DNA of 19,759 nt from CAZSDW01 sp964605705 (GTDB lineage Bacteria > Fidelibacterota > UBA2242): NCBI GenBank assembly GCA_964605705.1, contig CAZSDW010000052.1, positions 1 through 19,759 of the forward strand, written 5' to 3'. Below, in pieces: positions 5,809-13,648 of the stretch. Position 1 is the first letter of the stretch, and each line of letters opens with the position of its first letter. The notes under the pieces were generated by a model. The model had not been told where the DNA came from, did not search any database, and saw only the letters and a program-made list of their open reading frames with translations. The translations under genes and the position numbers were made by a program.

Positions 5809-7809
5809 ATGAAGTACTATCTGAAAACAAGTATCCTTAGCATTCTGACGCTTGTCTTGCTGCTATTTATTCTATTTGTTGATACGACCTTCTATCATGT
5901 CCCGTCTTTTATCAAAATATACAGTTTTGAACGTGAGCTTATTATAGCCATCACTTTACTGTCTCTGTTTTATGGATTGAAATCTATCTACAACCGGATG
6001 GACTTGGATCTGAAACAGACATTGATAGCAATTTCGGTATCGATATTTTCACTTTTTCTGCTGATTATATTACCTCAGATATTCTTTAAAAAGTATTTAG
6101 TTCTCTGGGATAATAATCCATTTTTAGCTGAGTATCCATTATTTTGGAACTCTGTTTCCACATATAGCGCACTGGTTACATCAGCAGTGCTAATATTTTT
6201 CCTCTTATTAGTAAAAAAATTGATGACCTTCAGACCCAACAAATTTTCCGATTTTGAATATCGCTTTCTGATCGGACTGCTGCTCATTTTTGCTTTTGTA
6301 TTTAATTTTATGGAAGATCGCTATACCTTTGAACCGATCTCGTTAATTCAACATGGTATGTCAAAATCGGTCTGGATTTTCGGCGTTCCGCTACTCCTGA
6401 TTACACTGATTATCAGTTACTATAAACCCTGGTTGGATTTATTGAACAAACGGGAAAAATATATTGGTTTTGGCTTGACCATTTTGATTATCCCTGTCAG
6501 CGTATTTCTAATAAGCTCGAATTTAATGTTGTCGGTCTATGCTTTCAGCACAACTTTGAAGGGTTTTGTCCTGTCAACGCTGGCATTTATTAATATTTAC
6601 GCGATTGCTTCATTTCTGGGATTACTGTTCAGATTGCCGACAGCAACATTGTATGATCGGGTGACCAGCGAAATTATGTCAATTTCGAAGATTAGTAAAA
6701 TGATAAGCGCCAAGGAAAACATAAATCAGGTACTCAATTCTATTGTTGAATATGCCTGTGCTCTGACATCTTCCGATGCATGCTGGCTGGTTTTTGAAAG
6801 TGAGGATACTGAGTTGTCCCGGATAGTAGCGTCGATCAATATTTCGGAATCTGAACGACTGGTACTGGATAAACCGGAAGCCTGTTGTCTCGGGAACTGG
6901 GTCAGGGATAATCATCAGCCAGCACTGGTGCACAACATTTCGGAGGATGAGCGTACGATTTATCTGCGATCATTAAAATTAAACTGGAAATCCATTATCG
7001 CGATTCCACTGAGTAACAATGATGTGGTAATGGGAATTTTATATTCTGGTAAAAAATCGACTTATGCTTACGATAATAATGCATTAAACACATTAAAATC
7101 ATTTGGTGTTCAGATAAACATCGCTTTGGGAAATTCTGATGTAAGCAAATATTTCAGACCGGACTCAATCTTGGAAGATCAAGAAAAATCAGATACTATT
7201 ATTGAATTGAAACACAACAACCTAAACCTGATCGTTTATAACAACGAGATTCGAAACCAGGATTTCATCACCATTTCTGAAGGCGCGGTCAGCTGTGTCA
7301 TATCCTATTCATTGGGAATAACGCCGGAAAAAAAGAATGAGTTCAAAGGTGTTCTGAAAACACTGTTTACTCTTGAATCTGATCCAATATCAGCTTACCG
7401 GAAGACCACTGCTATTATTATGAAGGATTTTCCGGAAGATAGTGGCTTGCCAGTATATTATTATTCTGATTTAGATCAAGAGCTGACCGTGTTCTGCCGG
7501 CACCCATTGAAAATAGTGGAATTCAATCTGACAGATCAAAGTATAAAACCTGAGCAGAAACATAGAAAATTAACCGCCACAGCGGATATATTTTATTGTC
7601 AGCTTCCGGTTCGTGACAGGGTATTTTTTATTGTTGGAAATGAGCAAGTATCATCGCTGGATATTCCATCATCGATCAACGAAAATTTGATGAAAATTGC
7701 CGATGGATCGACGATTGGAGAGTTAAAAAAAATAATTCCTGAAGCCCTGCAAAAGAATCAGCAGGATTCAGGAATAACTGATCTGATACTATTTAAAAAA
7801 GCCCGATAA
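5809..7809 (+). CDS. Polytopic membrane sensor with GAF domain and degenerate SpoIIE/PP2C-like C terminus
   Basis: This 666-residue protein has about eight predicted transmembrane helices in residues 7-275, a linker helix (281-300), a GAF domain (about 300-440, including VLNSIVEYACALTSSDACWL and SIIAIPLSNNDVVMGILYSG), and a C-terminal region of about 200 residues. The C-terminal segment (485-530 onward, then LPVYYYSDLDQELTVFCRHP and a hydrophobic strand ending VFFIVGNEQVSS) follows the strand order of SpoIIE/RsbU phosphatases. The metal-binding aspartates expected at the GDxSGHG and DG positions are not there. I therefore infer a pseudo-phosphatase or partner-binding module, such as for an anti-anti-sigma factor, with membrane and GAF input. 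The start is ATG with a poor ribosome binding site. It is convergent with the HD-GYP gene. The GAF call is firm and the degenerate PP2C call is moderate. Confidence 0.75.
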   Translation: MKYYLKTSILSILTLVLLLFILFVDTTFYHVPSFIKIYSFERELIIAITLLSLFYGLKSIYNRMDLDLKQTLIAISVSIFSLFLLIILPQIFFKKYLVLWDNNPFLAEYPLFWNSVSTYSALVTSAVLIFFLLLVKKLMTFRPNKFSDFEYRFLIGLLLIFAFVFNFMEDRYTFEPISLIQHGMSKSVWIFGVPLLLITLIISYYKPWLDLLNKREKYIGFGLTILIIPVSVFLISSNLMLSVYAFSTTLKGFVLSTLAFINIYAIASFLGLLFRLPTATLYDRVTSEIMSISKISKMISAKENINQVLNSIVEYACALTSSDACWLVFESEDTELSRIVASINISESERLVLDKPEACCLGNWVRDNHQPALVHNISEDERTIYLRSLKLNWKSIIAIPLSNNDVVMGILYSGKKSTYAYDNNALNTLKSFGVQINIALGNSDVSKYFRPDSILEDQEKSDTIIELKHNNLNLIVYNNEIRNQDFITISEGAVSCVISYSLGITPEKKNEFKGVLKTLFTLESDPISAYRKTTAIIMKDFPEDSGLPVYYYSDLDQELTVFCRHPLKIVEFNLTDQSIKPEQKHRKLTATADIFYCQLPVRDRVFFIVGNEQVSSLDIPSSINENLMKIADGSTIGELKKIIPEALQKNQQDSGITDLILFKKAR

Positions 7810-7813
7810 ATTA

Positions 7814-7828
7814 CTGAGAAATTCTCAG
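7814..7828. terminator. Weak hairpin between convergent genes
   Basis: CTGAGA-AAT-TCTCAG forms a 6-bp stem in the 15-bp gap between the sensor gene and the HD-GYP gene, overlapping the stop codon of the latter. There is no good T-tract on either side. It may contribute to termination but is a weak candidate. Confidence 0.25.
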
Positions 7829-9006
7829 GATTCTATAATTGGCTTGGTGATGTAAAGAAGCGGTTCTTCCTCGAGGTTTATCCGAATAGGATTTTGCAAT
7901 TTACGACCTTCAGAATTTTCAACGACATCTACGATAGGTCTGACAGGACGCATTTTATTGACTGTTATAACCCGGGCAACTTCATCCGAGCTTAATTTGA
8001 CCAGACTGCCAACCGGGAACATTGAGACGCTGTTTACAAGACCGCGGATGACTTTGGGATTAAACTGCTTGGTTTTATTTTCAATTATCTTTTGAATGGC
8101 ATGATAGGTGATGAAACCATCCCGATATGCCCGTCCGTGAACCAGAGCTTCAAAGACATCTGCAATGCCGACCACCTTGGCAAATTCACTGATATCAGCG
8201 GATTTTAATCCTTGTGGGTACCCTGAACCATCTTCACGTTCCTGTTCCTGGTAAACGGTATCGACAACGTACGAGTAATCTTTTTTAAGGTGTTTGACCA
8301 TTTCGTATCCGTAAACCGGATGCTGGCGAATTTGGTCAAATTCTCCTGGTGTCAGTTTCCCGTGTTTGAAAAGGACTTTTGTCGGTACCTCAATCATACC
8401 GACATCGTGTAGCAACGCTGCGAGGGTCAGAGCATGCAGTTTTTCTTTTTCATATCTCAATCCCAGACCGATTTTAACAGCAAAAACACCCACATTAACG
8501 GAATGCGATACGAACCAGGTGGCAAAACGTTTCCGCTGAATTGCTTTTAAAAACAGGAATTCTGTTGTTGTAATTGATTCGCAGAAGTCAGGAATGTCTT
8601 TTATTAAAGGTTCCGGATTAAGCGGTTTTTTATTTTTTATATCGATGGAAATTTTTTCCATATGACGATGGAAAACCATATATAGTTTTTTTGAATACTC
8701 TTCATCGTCCTGGATGACCGGTCTCTCTTGTTTTTCCTGAAACTGAGGGGCTGGTTTTTCTTTAGGTTCGAGTGCTGATTTTAACCTGCTTAACGTTGAT
8801 TGTTGGGTTGATTGCGGGGGTGGAGAGGGTTGGGCCGCTTGATTTTTCTGCTGATTTAGAGAAGATTGCAGGGCATTGCGAATTGCATCGAGACCGCTGA
8901 GGTTTCCGGCACTTGATGAACTAGATGTATTTTTTGAAGGTTCCGGTCCGGAGGGACCTTTGTTCAGGTCTTCAAAGGATTTTAATACATCTTTCATTCG
9001 TACCAT
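7825..9006 (-). CDS. HD-GYP domain protein (c-di-GMP phosphodiesterase family) with disordered N terminus
   Basis: This 393-residue protein has a low-complexity N terminus of about 100 residues (serine-, glutamine- and proline-rich), then an HD-GYP domain (about 150-330) and a beta-rich tail (330-393). Family motifs visible are H168, the HD pair H200-D201 in LLHDVG, H229-P230, DGSGYPQGL (259-267) with an intact GYP, and D283. HD-GYP proteins hydrolyse c-di-GMP or related cyclic dinucleotides. The usual HHExxDGxGYP reads E254-Q255-ExxDGSGYP here, so both histidines are replaced, which could alter metal binding. No receiver or other sensory domain is present. The ATG follows the ATPase stop by 6 bp and its ribosome binding site (GAGAG) lies at the end of that gene. 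It is the last gene of the polysaccharide cluster. Catalytic activity is uncertain. Confidence 0.88.
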   Translation of the reverse strand: MVRMKDVLKSFEDLNKGPSGPEPSKNTSSSSSAGNLSGLDAIRNALQSSLNQQKNQAAQPSPPPQSTQQSTLSRLKSALEPKEKPAPQFQEKQERPVIQDDEEYSKKLYMVFHRHMEKISIDIKNKKPLNPEPLIKDIPDFCESITTTEFLFLKAIQRKRFATWFVSHSVNVGVFAVKIGLGLRYEKEKLHALTLAALLHDVGMIEVPTKVLFKHGKLTPGEFDQIRQHPVYGYEMVKHLKKDYSYVVDTVYQEQEREDGSGYPQGLKSADISEFAKVVGIADVFEALVHGRAYRDGFITYHAIQKIIENKTKQFNPKVIRGLVNSVSMFPVGSLVKLSSDEVARVITVNKMRPVRPIVDVVENSEGRKLQNPIRINLEEEPLLYITKPIIES

Positions 9007-9012
9007 AATCTA

Positions 9013-9810
9013 TTATCTCTCAGACTTTATAATACCGATGATAGTATCGGCATCAACGTATTCCAAATGCTTACCAAAGCCTATGACCAAACTTAGATCG
9101 CAAATATTGTTGATATTTCGGGGTGTTCCCTGGGTATAATTATAAATTTCCTTAAATGCTTCTTCCGTATATATCGGTGTTGATCTTCCGGCAATTCCCA
9201 ACCGGTAAAATATATATGCTTTAGTCTCTTCATAGGAAAATCGTTGCAGGTGGTACCGGATCGCTATTCGCTGATTTAACTGCGGGATTTTTTTGACAAT
9301 ATCATTCAATTCCGGCTGTCCCACTAGAAAAAGCGTCAGTAAAAAACGATCATTCAGTTGAAAATTCAGGAGGAGCCTTAATTCCTCAAATGTTTCGTAG
9401 TCACCGATAATCTGAGCTTCATCTACGATAATAATTGTATGTTTACCGGCTCTCACATTCTCGAATAAAAAGTCGTTCAGCGAATGCAGCATCTCGATCC
9501 GCTTGGTTCCCTCCGGTGTGATTTCGAGCTGGTAAAGGATTTCCTGAATCAGTTCACTGGCGCTCCAGCGCGGATTGGTCAGGTAAGCGATATTAAATTG
9601 TCCGGAAGACAACTCGCTGACGATGGTATGCATCAGGAGTGTTTTTCCACATCCGTATTCTCCGGTCAATAACGCGGCGCCTTTAGAACTTTGGATGGCA
9701 TATAAAAGGCGCATCAGCGCTTCATCATGCTGTCCTGAATGATAGAGAAATCGCGGATCTGGCGAATTCTCGAAGGGCTTGATAGTGAGTTTCCAGAAGT
9801 CAGTGTACAT
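9013..9810 (-). CDS. ExeA-like AAA ATPase of a surface-polysaccharide/secretion locus
   Basis: This 265-residue P-loop ATPase begins MYTDFWKLTIKPFENSPDPRF, the characteristic opening of ExeA/GspA/MshM-type ATPases and of the secretion ATPases found in exopolysaccharide loci. Walker A is GEYGCGKT (50-57), Walker B is IIIVDEAQ (126-133), a sensor-like strand LFLVGQPEL follows, and the C-terminal lid holds GTPRNINNICDLSLV. It lacks the C-terminal membrane helix and peptidoglycan-binding domain of full-length ExeA, so it should be cytoplasmic or associate with a membrane partner. It lies between the WecA-like gene (36-bp gap) and the HD-GYP gene (6-bp gap). The position suggests a role in glycan assembly, secretion or its regulation. 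The family is clear and the precise task is inferred. Confidence 0.88.
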   Translation of the reverse strand: MYTDFWKLTIKPFENSPDPRFLYHSGQHDEALMRLLYAIQSSKGAALLTGEYGCGKTLLMHTIVSELSSGQFNIAYLTNPRWSASELIQEILYQLEITPEGTKRIEMLHSLNDFLFENVRAGKHTIIIVDEAQIIGDYETFEELRLLLNFQLNDRFLLTLFLVGQPELNDIVKKIPQLNQRIAIRYHLQRFSYEETKAYIFYRLGIAGRSTPIYTEEAFKEIYNYTQGTPRNINNICDLSLVIGFGKHLEYVDADTIIGIIKSER

Positions 9811-9846
9811 TATTCTTAAAATAATACATTTTATGTCGAATAAAAA

Positions 9847-10992
9847 TTAGTTTTTTATTGCATCACCGTTTCGACGTTCCTGAATTACCATAAACGAAAC
9901 CACGATGTAAAATATAATAATTCCAATACTTAATGCAATAAGACTTTCAAAAAAGTCTCCTCGTTTTAATAAGAGGGATAAAAGTCCCATAACTGTCGTA
10001 ATCAGGCAAATAGTCAGAACGACTGTTTTCGGACGTAATCCAAAACTCTTTAACCGATGGTGTAAGTGATCGTTTCCGGCATATTCGAGCAGTTCGTGGA
10101 ATGAATGGACTTTTCCTGTAATGATTCTCATTAAATTGGTTAAAAAGGTGTCCGTAATTGGCACTAACAGCAGCAGAATCGGAATTGCCAGATCGACACT
10201 TTTATTGATTCCCCAATCACCATAAATTGCCAGAGTTGCCAGAGTAAATCCAATCAGGGTACTGCCGGTATCGCCCAAAAAGATCAAAGCGCTATTTTTA
10301 AATCGGAAATTATAAGGAAAAAAACCACCAACGGCTCCCATAAATATCAGGCTGACAATGAGAACAAACTCATTTCCTACGGAATAGGATATGATCGCAC
10401 AAAAGAAAGTCACAACAATTGCCAATCCACTTGCCAAACCGTCCAGTCCATCTAAAAAGTTGATTGCGTTCGTGATGCCGATAATCCAGATAGACGTCAG
10501 TAGTATGGAGAAAAAATGCCCAATGGAAAGATCGGGAATAAAGGAAAGTATAATCCCGTGATAGATGATGACAGCAGTTGCTAAAACCTGTCCAATAAGT
10601 TTAACAATAGCTGGAATTCCCCTGATATCATCAAGAATGCCAAATGCCGCAATAATCGATAGCGCCCAGAAAAGTCCCTGAAATTCAATGGGTGGATTTG
10701 TATGGATATTTAATGTAGCGATAAACGTAATAAAAATAGCGATTCCGCCGGTTTTTGGCGTGGGTATTTTATGGTGATGACGACCTCCCGGCATATCAGT
10801 GATGTCGAAAATCATCCCCAATTTATAGAAAAGAGGAGTCAATCCAAAACACATCAAAAACGCAAATAAGAAGTAATAGATTGCCCCTATTGAATGATTA
10901 AAAAACCAGTTCTTGAGGGTGTAGGGTAGCAACATCGCGAAAACAAAAGGTAATACCAGTAACCGGAAATATATTCGCTGTTGTTCAGTCAT
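9847..10992 (-). CDS. WecA/MraY-family polyprenyl-phosphate sugar-1-phosphate transferase
   Basis: This 381-residue polytopic integral membrane enzyme (about eleven hydrophobic segments) has the family's catalytic motifs. These are the DD pair D121-D122 in GILDDIRG, NAINFLDGLDGLA (N175 to A187, with D181 and D184), GDTGS (240-244) and the HLHH motif (309-312). It transfers a sugar-1-phosphate, typically GlcNAc-1-P, from a UDP-sugar to undecaprenyl phosphate, which is the first step of lipid-linked glycan synthesis. The HLHH motif and the TG-rich RHHHKIPTPKTGG loop favour a WecA/TagO-like enzyme over MraY. It follows the aminotransferase gene by 4 bp. Together with the glycosyltransferases further upstream in the same direction it identifies this cluster as a lipid-linked surface polysaccharide pathway. 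The sugar specificity cannot be read from sequence alone. Confidence 0.92.
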   Translation of the reverse strand: MTEQQRIYFRLLVLPFVFAMLLPYTLKNWFFNHSIGAIYYFLFAFLMCFGLTPLFYKLGMIFDITDMPGGRHHHKIPTPKTGGIAIFITFIATLNIHTNPPIEFQGLFWALSIIAAFGILDDIRGIPAIVKLIGQVLATAVIIYHGIILSFIPDLSIGHFFSILLTSIWIIGITNAINFLDGLDGLASGLAIVVTFFCAIISYSVGNEFVLIVSLIFMGAVGGFFPYNFRFKNSALIFLGDTGSTLIGFTLATLAIYGDWGINKSVDLAIPILLLLVPITDTFLTNLMRIITGKVHSFHELLEYAGNDHLHHRLKSFGLRPKTVVLTICLITTVMGLLSLLLKRGDFFESLIALSIGIIIFYIVVSFMVIQERRNGDAIKN

Positions 10993-10996
10993 AAGT

Positions 10997-12046
10997 CTAT
11001 CTGAATATATTTTTTAAAAAGTCAATTACCGTCAAAATTTCTGTATCTGTCATATCGGTGAAAATGGGAACAGATGCCTGTTTTTGCCACGCGGATTCCG
11101 TCGCCGGGTAAGATAATTTCTCGATATATTGATGAATTGGTCTGAATACCGGCTTTCGGATCGTGACATTATTTTGTTTACCAATTTCTATTATCTCGTC
11201 AGCAGTTTTTTCCGGGTGGGATACGATACAACGAAAATTATTCGATTTATAAATATTATTGTTTGATTGAACAGGAATTATAAGATGGTTTTCGATATGT
11301 GGTTCATATGAGCGAAAAATCCGATTTCTTTTATCAAGAAACATAGGCAGTTTTTTGAACTGTTCAATGACAATTGCAGCCGTAATATCGCTCATTTTAG
11401 CGTTTATACGAGGGATCAATTCCTCTTTTTCATCATATTCCCGTATATCCCGTAAATAGTCTGCGATTGTTGCATCGTCGGTAAATATTGCACCACCTTC
11501 ACCAGCTCCGATTACTTTAGTTGCGTAAAAGGACATTATTGTCAATGCTCCAAATGAACCGATCGGTTGACCGGCAATATTTGCCCCGATTGACTGAGCA
11601 ATATCCTCAATAACCGGTATTCCAAAGGCGATGACTTCCTGAATTCTACCGGGCTGACCAAACATATGGGGAAAAATAATTGCCCGGGTTTTAGCAGACA
11701 ATTTGTTCTTTACATCGGCAGGATCCAGATTGTAATAGGTAGTTTCAACATCAGCGAAAACGGGTATTGCATCGATTGCTTTGACTGCATGCCAGAGTGC
11801 TGTGCAGGTGTAACTGGGGATAATCACTTCATCATCTGGAGTAATTTTTAATGCCTTCAAGGCAAGGATCAGGGCGGTAGTACCGGACGAAACAGCAATG
11901 CCGAATTTTTTATGAACGAATTGGGCTAGCAATTCTTCCATACGCTGAACGTATCGTCCCTGTGCCACGTATTGAGATTTGATCACCTCTTTTGCGGCGG
12001 TCTGTTCAGCAATTGAAAAACTGGGACGAAAATGCGGTACCATCAT
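10997..12046 (-). CDS. DegT/DnrJ/EryC1/StrS-family sugar aminotransferase
   Basis: This 349-residue PLP enzyme has the PLP-phosphate loop SSGTTALILAL (53-63), the aspartate D148 in VIEDIAQS, and the PLP lysine K177 in SFYATKVIGAGEGG. Members aminate a keto-sugar nucleotide, such as the 4-keto-6-deoxy product of a FlaA1/WbpM-type dehydratase like the gene at 183-2030, giving an amino sugar for surface glycans. It overlaps the upstream deacetylase gene by 4 bp (ATGA) and precedes the WecA-like gene by 4 bp, so these genes are translationally tight. The first codons read MMVPHFRPSF, which matches the usual N terminus of the family. It is on the short side (many members have about 370 residues) but no motif is missing. 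Confidence 0.92.
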   Translation of the reverse strand: MMVPHFRPSFSIAEQTAAKEVIKSQYVAQGRYVQRMEELLAQFVHKKFGIAVSSGTTALILALKALKITPDDEVIIPSYTCTALWHAVKAIDAIPVFADVETTYYNLDPADVKNKLSAKTRAIIFPHMFGQPGRIQEVIAFGIPVIEDIAQSIGANIAGQPIGSFGALTIMSFYATKVIGAGEGGAIFTDDATIADYLRDIREYDEKEELIPRINAKMSDITAAIVIEQFKKLPMFLDKRNRIFRSYEPHIENHLIIPVQSNNNIYKSNNFRCIVSHPEKTADEIIEIGKQNNVTIRKPVFRPIHQYIEKLSYPATESAWQKQASVPIFTDMTDTEILTVIDFLKNIFR

Positions 12047-12681
12047 ATATTAATAAATAACCTCAGTGATTGAAACGCCTCTGCAAAAGCGACTCTTGCC
12101 TGGACACCCCGGAAATGAGCGGCAGACTGAGCCAGTTCAAGAATGGAAACTCCCATGATGTTCGTCCGGTCAATTTGAGATTCGTGGGCTTTGAGCGCAT
12201 CCATCTTGGCATCCAGAAATTCCTTGCCGATATCGACGAAAACGTTAGGTTGAAAATTTTGGGTAGTCGGTGTTTCGTAAAACAGTACGTTTCGAATATA
12301 GCGGGTCGCGGAATTGGTAATAGAAGCAATATGCCGGTGATCCTGGTGTGTATCGTCTGGATAATTAATAAAGATACTGTCGGGTTTGATCTTTTTGATA
12401 GCATCTTCAACTTTCATGATTGCTTCTTTATTGATCTGCAGCTCCGTATCAACATATCCACCCCAAAATACATCCTGGGCTTTCAGGATTTTCGCGGCAT
12501 TTTCCGATTCTTTTGTTCGAATTTGAGCGTTTCCACCGGCACTTCCATCGGTAGCGATAAAGAGAAAAATATTGTGATCGTAAGAAGCATATTTTGCTAA
12601 CGTACCGCCGCAGCCAATTTCGATATCATCAGGATGGGCACCGATCGCCAGAATGTTCATTTTTTTTAAAGATACTGTCAT
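12043..12681 (-). CDS. PIG-L/LmbE-family deacetylase
   Basis: This 212-residue protein carries the zinc-binding signature AHPDD (15-19) and the second ligand motif HQDHR (112-116), with HESQ near the C terminus, all typical of LmbE/PIG-L N-deacetylases that remove acetyl groups from GlcNAc-type sugars. In a cluster with aminotransferases it may act on a sugar nucleotide or lipid-linked sugar. There is no signal peptide, so it should be cytoplasmic. The start at 12681 is supported by AAAGGAGGT five bases upstream. It overlaps the WbqC-like gene by 4 bp (ATGA). An internal ATG seven codons later (MNILAIGAHPDD) is the form seen in many relatives but lacks a comparable ribosome binding site. Confidence 0.92.
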   Translation of the reverse strand: MTVSLKKMNILAIGAHPDDIEIGCGGTLAKYASYDHNIFLFIATDGSAGGNAQIRTKESENAAKILKAQDVFWGGYVDTELQINKEAIMKVEDAIKKIKPDSIFINYPDDTHQDHRHIASITNSATRYIRNVLFYETPTTQNFQPNVFVDIGKEFLDAKMDALKAHESQIDRTNIMGVSILELAQSAAHFRGVQARVAFAEAFQSLRLFINI

Positions 12682-13376
12682 CGGATACCTCCTTTGATAA
12701 TTTCCAGGGAATTAGGTCCCTCATTGAAAAGCAGATCCAAAACCGATAGATGACTAATGAATTCTCCGTAAACCTGACGATAGACAGGATGTCCATATTC
12801 CTGGAACAATAATTTCAAATCATTTTTTGGAAATAACGCTTTATCCAGATAATTATGCCCACCAGCCCCTGAAAGGTAGCTGTCAGCCTGCACTGATTTT
12901 GTAATTAGAATTAACCGTTCATCGGGAGATATTTCTGGATGATTATGTAATTCCTTTATATCCGAAACTTCTATAATTGGAGTTGTCATTCCCAGTTTTT
13001 CTATAATCCAGCGAATGCCGGCAATATTGAAACCGGCAAGGTTCATCCAGTCATTTTTATATAATTTTTCAATCCCGGGCATTACCTCACTGTAGTAAGG
13101 TGCTTTCGTATAATTGGTTTTCAGGGCTTGCAGGTGTTTCTTTTGCCAGTTGATACTGGTATTAATCTGCACATCTTTTATTGTCTGCCCAAAATTATGG
13201 ATAACGGGCACAGTCAACCATTGCCAGCCGTTTACGGTTTTAATGCGATTTCTATTTTGCCATTCGTTTTTTTTAAACTGGACATTATCCAGTAGAACAA
13301 ATATGTCCGATTGAAGGATTTTTGCAAAGTAACCCAACCAGGGAAATGTCTGTGGCTGATGGATAGCGCAAATCAT
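12678..13376 (-). CDS. WbqC-family protein
   Basis: This 232-residue protein opens MICAIHQPQTFPWLGYFAKI, the hallmark of the WbqC family (IHQPxxFPWLGYF), followed by the conserved LLDNVQFKKNEWQNRNRIK and the GAGGHNYLD segment. The family occurs in O-antigen and capsule loci. Its enzymatic activity is, to my knowledge, not firmly established, though it is thought to take part in amino-sugar modification. I set the start at 13376 because the upstream in-frame ATG at 13424 adds 16 polar residues not seen in the family, whereas AGGGA lies six bases before this one. It overlaps the deacetylase gene by 4 bp and probably opens the downstream half of the cluster, because the region upstream is occupied by an opposing small gene. 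Confidence 0.88.
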   Translation of the reverse strand: MICAIHQPQTFPWLGYFAKILQSDIFVLLDNVQFKKNEWQNRNRIKTVNGWQWLTVPVIHNFGQTIKDVQINTSINWQKKHLQALKTNYTKAPYYSEVMPGIEKLYKNDWMNLAGFNIAGIRWIIEKLGMTTPIIEVSDIKELHNHPEISPDERLILITKSVQADSYLSGAGGHNYLDKALFPKNDLKLLFQEYGHPVYRQVYGEFISHLSVLDLLFNEGPNSLEIIKGGIR

Positions 13377-13385
13377 ATTATTCCC

Positions 13386-13414
13386 TTGATTATTGGCTCG
13401 CTTTGAATTATTTT
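13386..13414 (+). promoter_or_regulatory. Candidate promoter in the 78-bp divergent gap
   Basis: TTGATT (13386-13391) and TATTTT (13409-13414) are separated by 17 bp upstream of the small plus-strand gene. The -10 hexamer is only partly consensus and the gap is very A+T-rich, so chance is a real possibility. The same gap must also hold any promoter for the WbqC-like gene on the minus strand, but I see no convincing one. Confidence 0.25.
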
Positions 13415-13454
13415 GAAGAAGCATATTTGTAATATTTTAAAACTTGGAGGGTGC

Positions 13455-13640
13455 ATGGGAACGATTATTAAAAGTTGTATGATTTTAGCCGTAATTTCAT
13501 TAATTCTCGGACTTGTATCACGTTTTTCATTAAGACCATTTTTTGTAGAAGCGCAGGCTTATCTGCAGTTTGCCCAATTCTGCTTTTTAGCCGCTATCAC
13601 ATTTTTACTGTACAAAATAGCATATAAAACAGAAGACTAA
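13455..13640 (+). CDS. Small two-helix membrane protein, unknown function
   Basis: This 61-residue protein has two hydrophobic helices (about residues 5-20 and 36-53) joined by a short loop RFSLRPFFVEAQAYLQFA and ending in a charged tail YKTED. The ATG at 13455 is preceded by GGAGG four bases upstream, which rules out the longer reading from 13413. It is the only plus-strand gene inside the minus-strand polysaccharide cluster, convergent with the PHP-like gene (8-bp gap) and divergent from the WbqC-like gene. The loop with RFS and the alanine-rich second helix resemble small conserved inner-membrane proteins seen in many bacteria, but I cannot name a family. Its placement suggests an independent transcript splitting the cluster into two units. 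Confidence 0.72.
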   Translation: MGTIIKSCMILAVISLILGLVSRFSLRPFFVEAQAYLQFAQFCFLAAITFLLYKIAYKTED

Positions 13641-13648
13641 TTTTATTC

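Noticed and set aside
12070..12600. 176-residue plus-strand open frame
   Set aside because: It is antisense to the well-supported PIG-L deacetylase gene, lacks a ribosome binding site, and matches no family I recognise.
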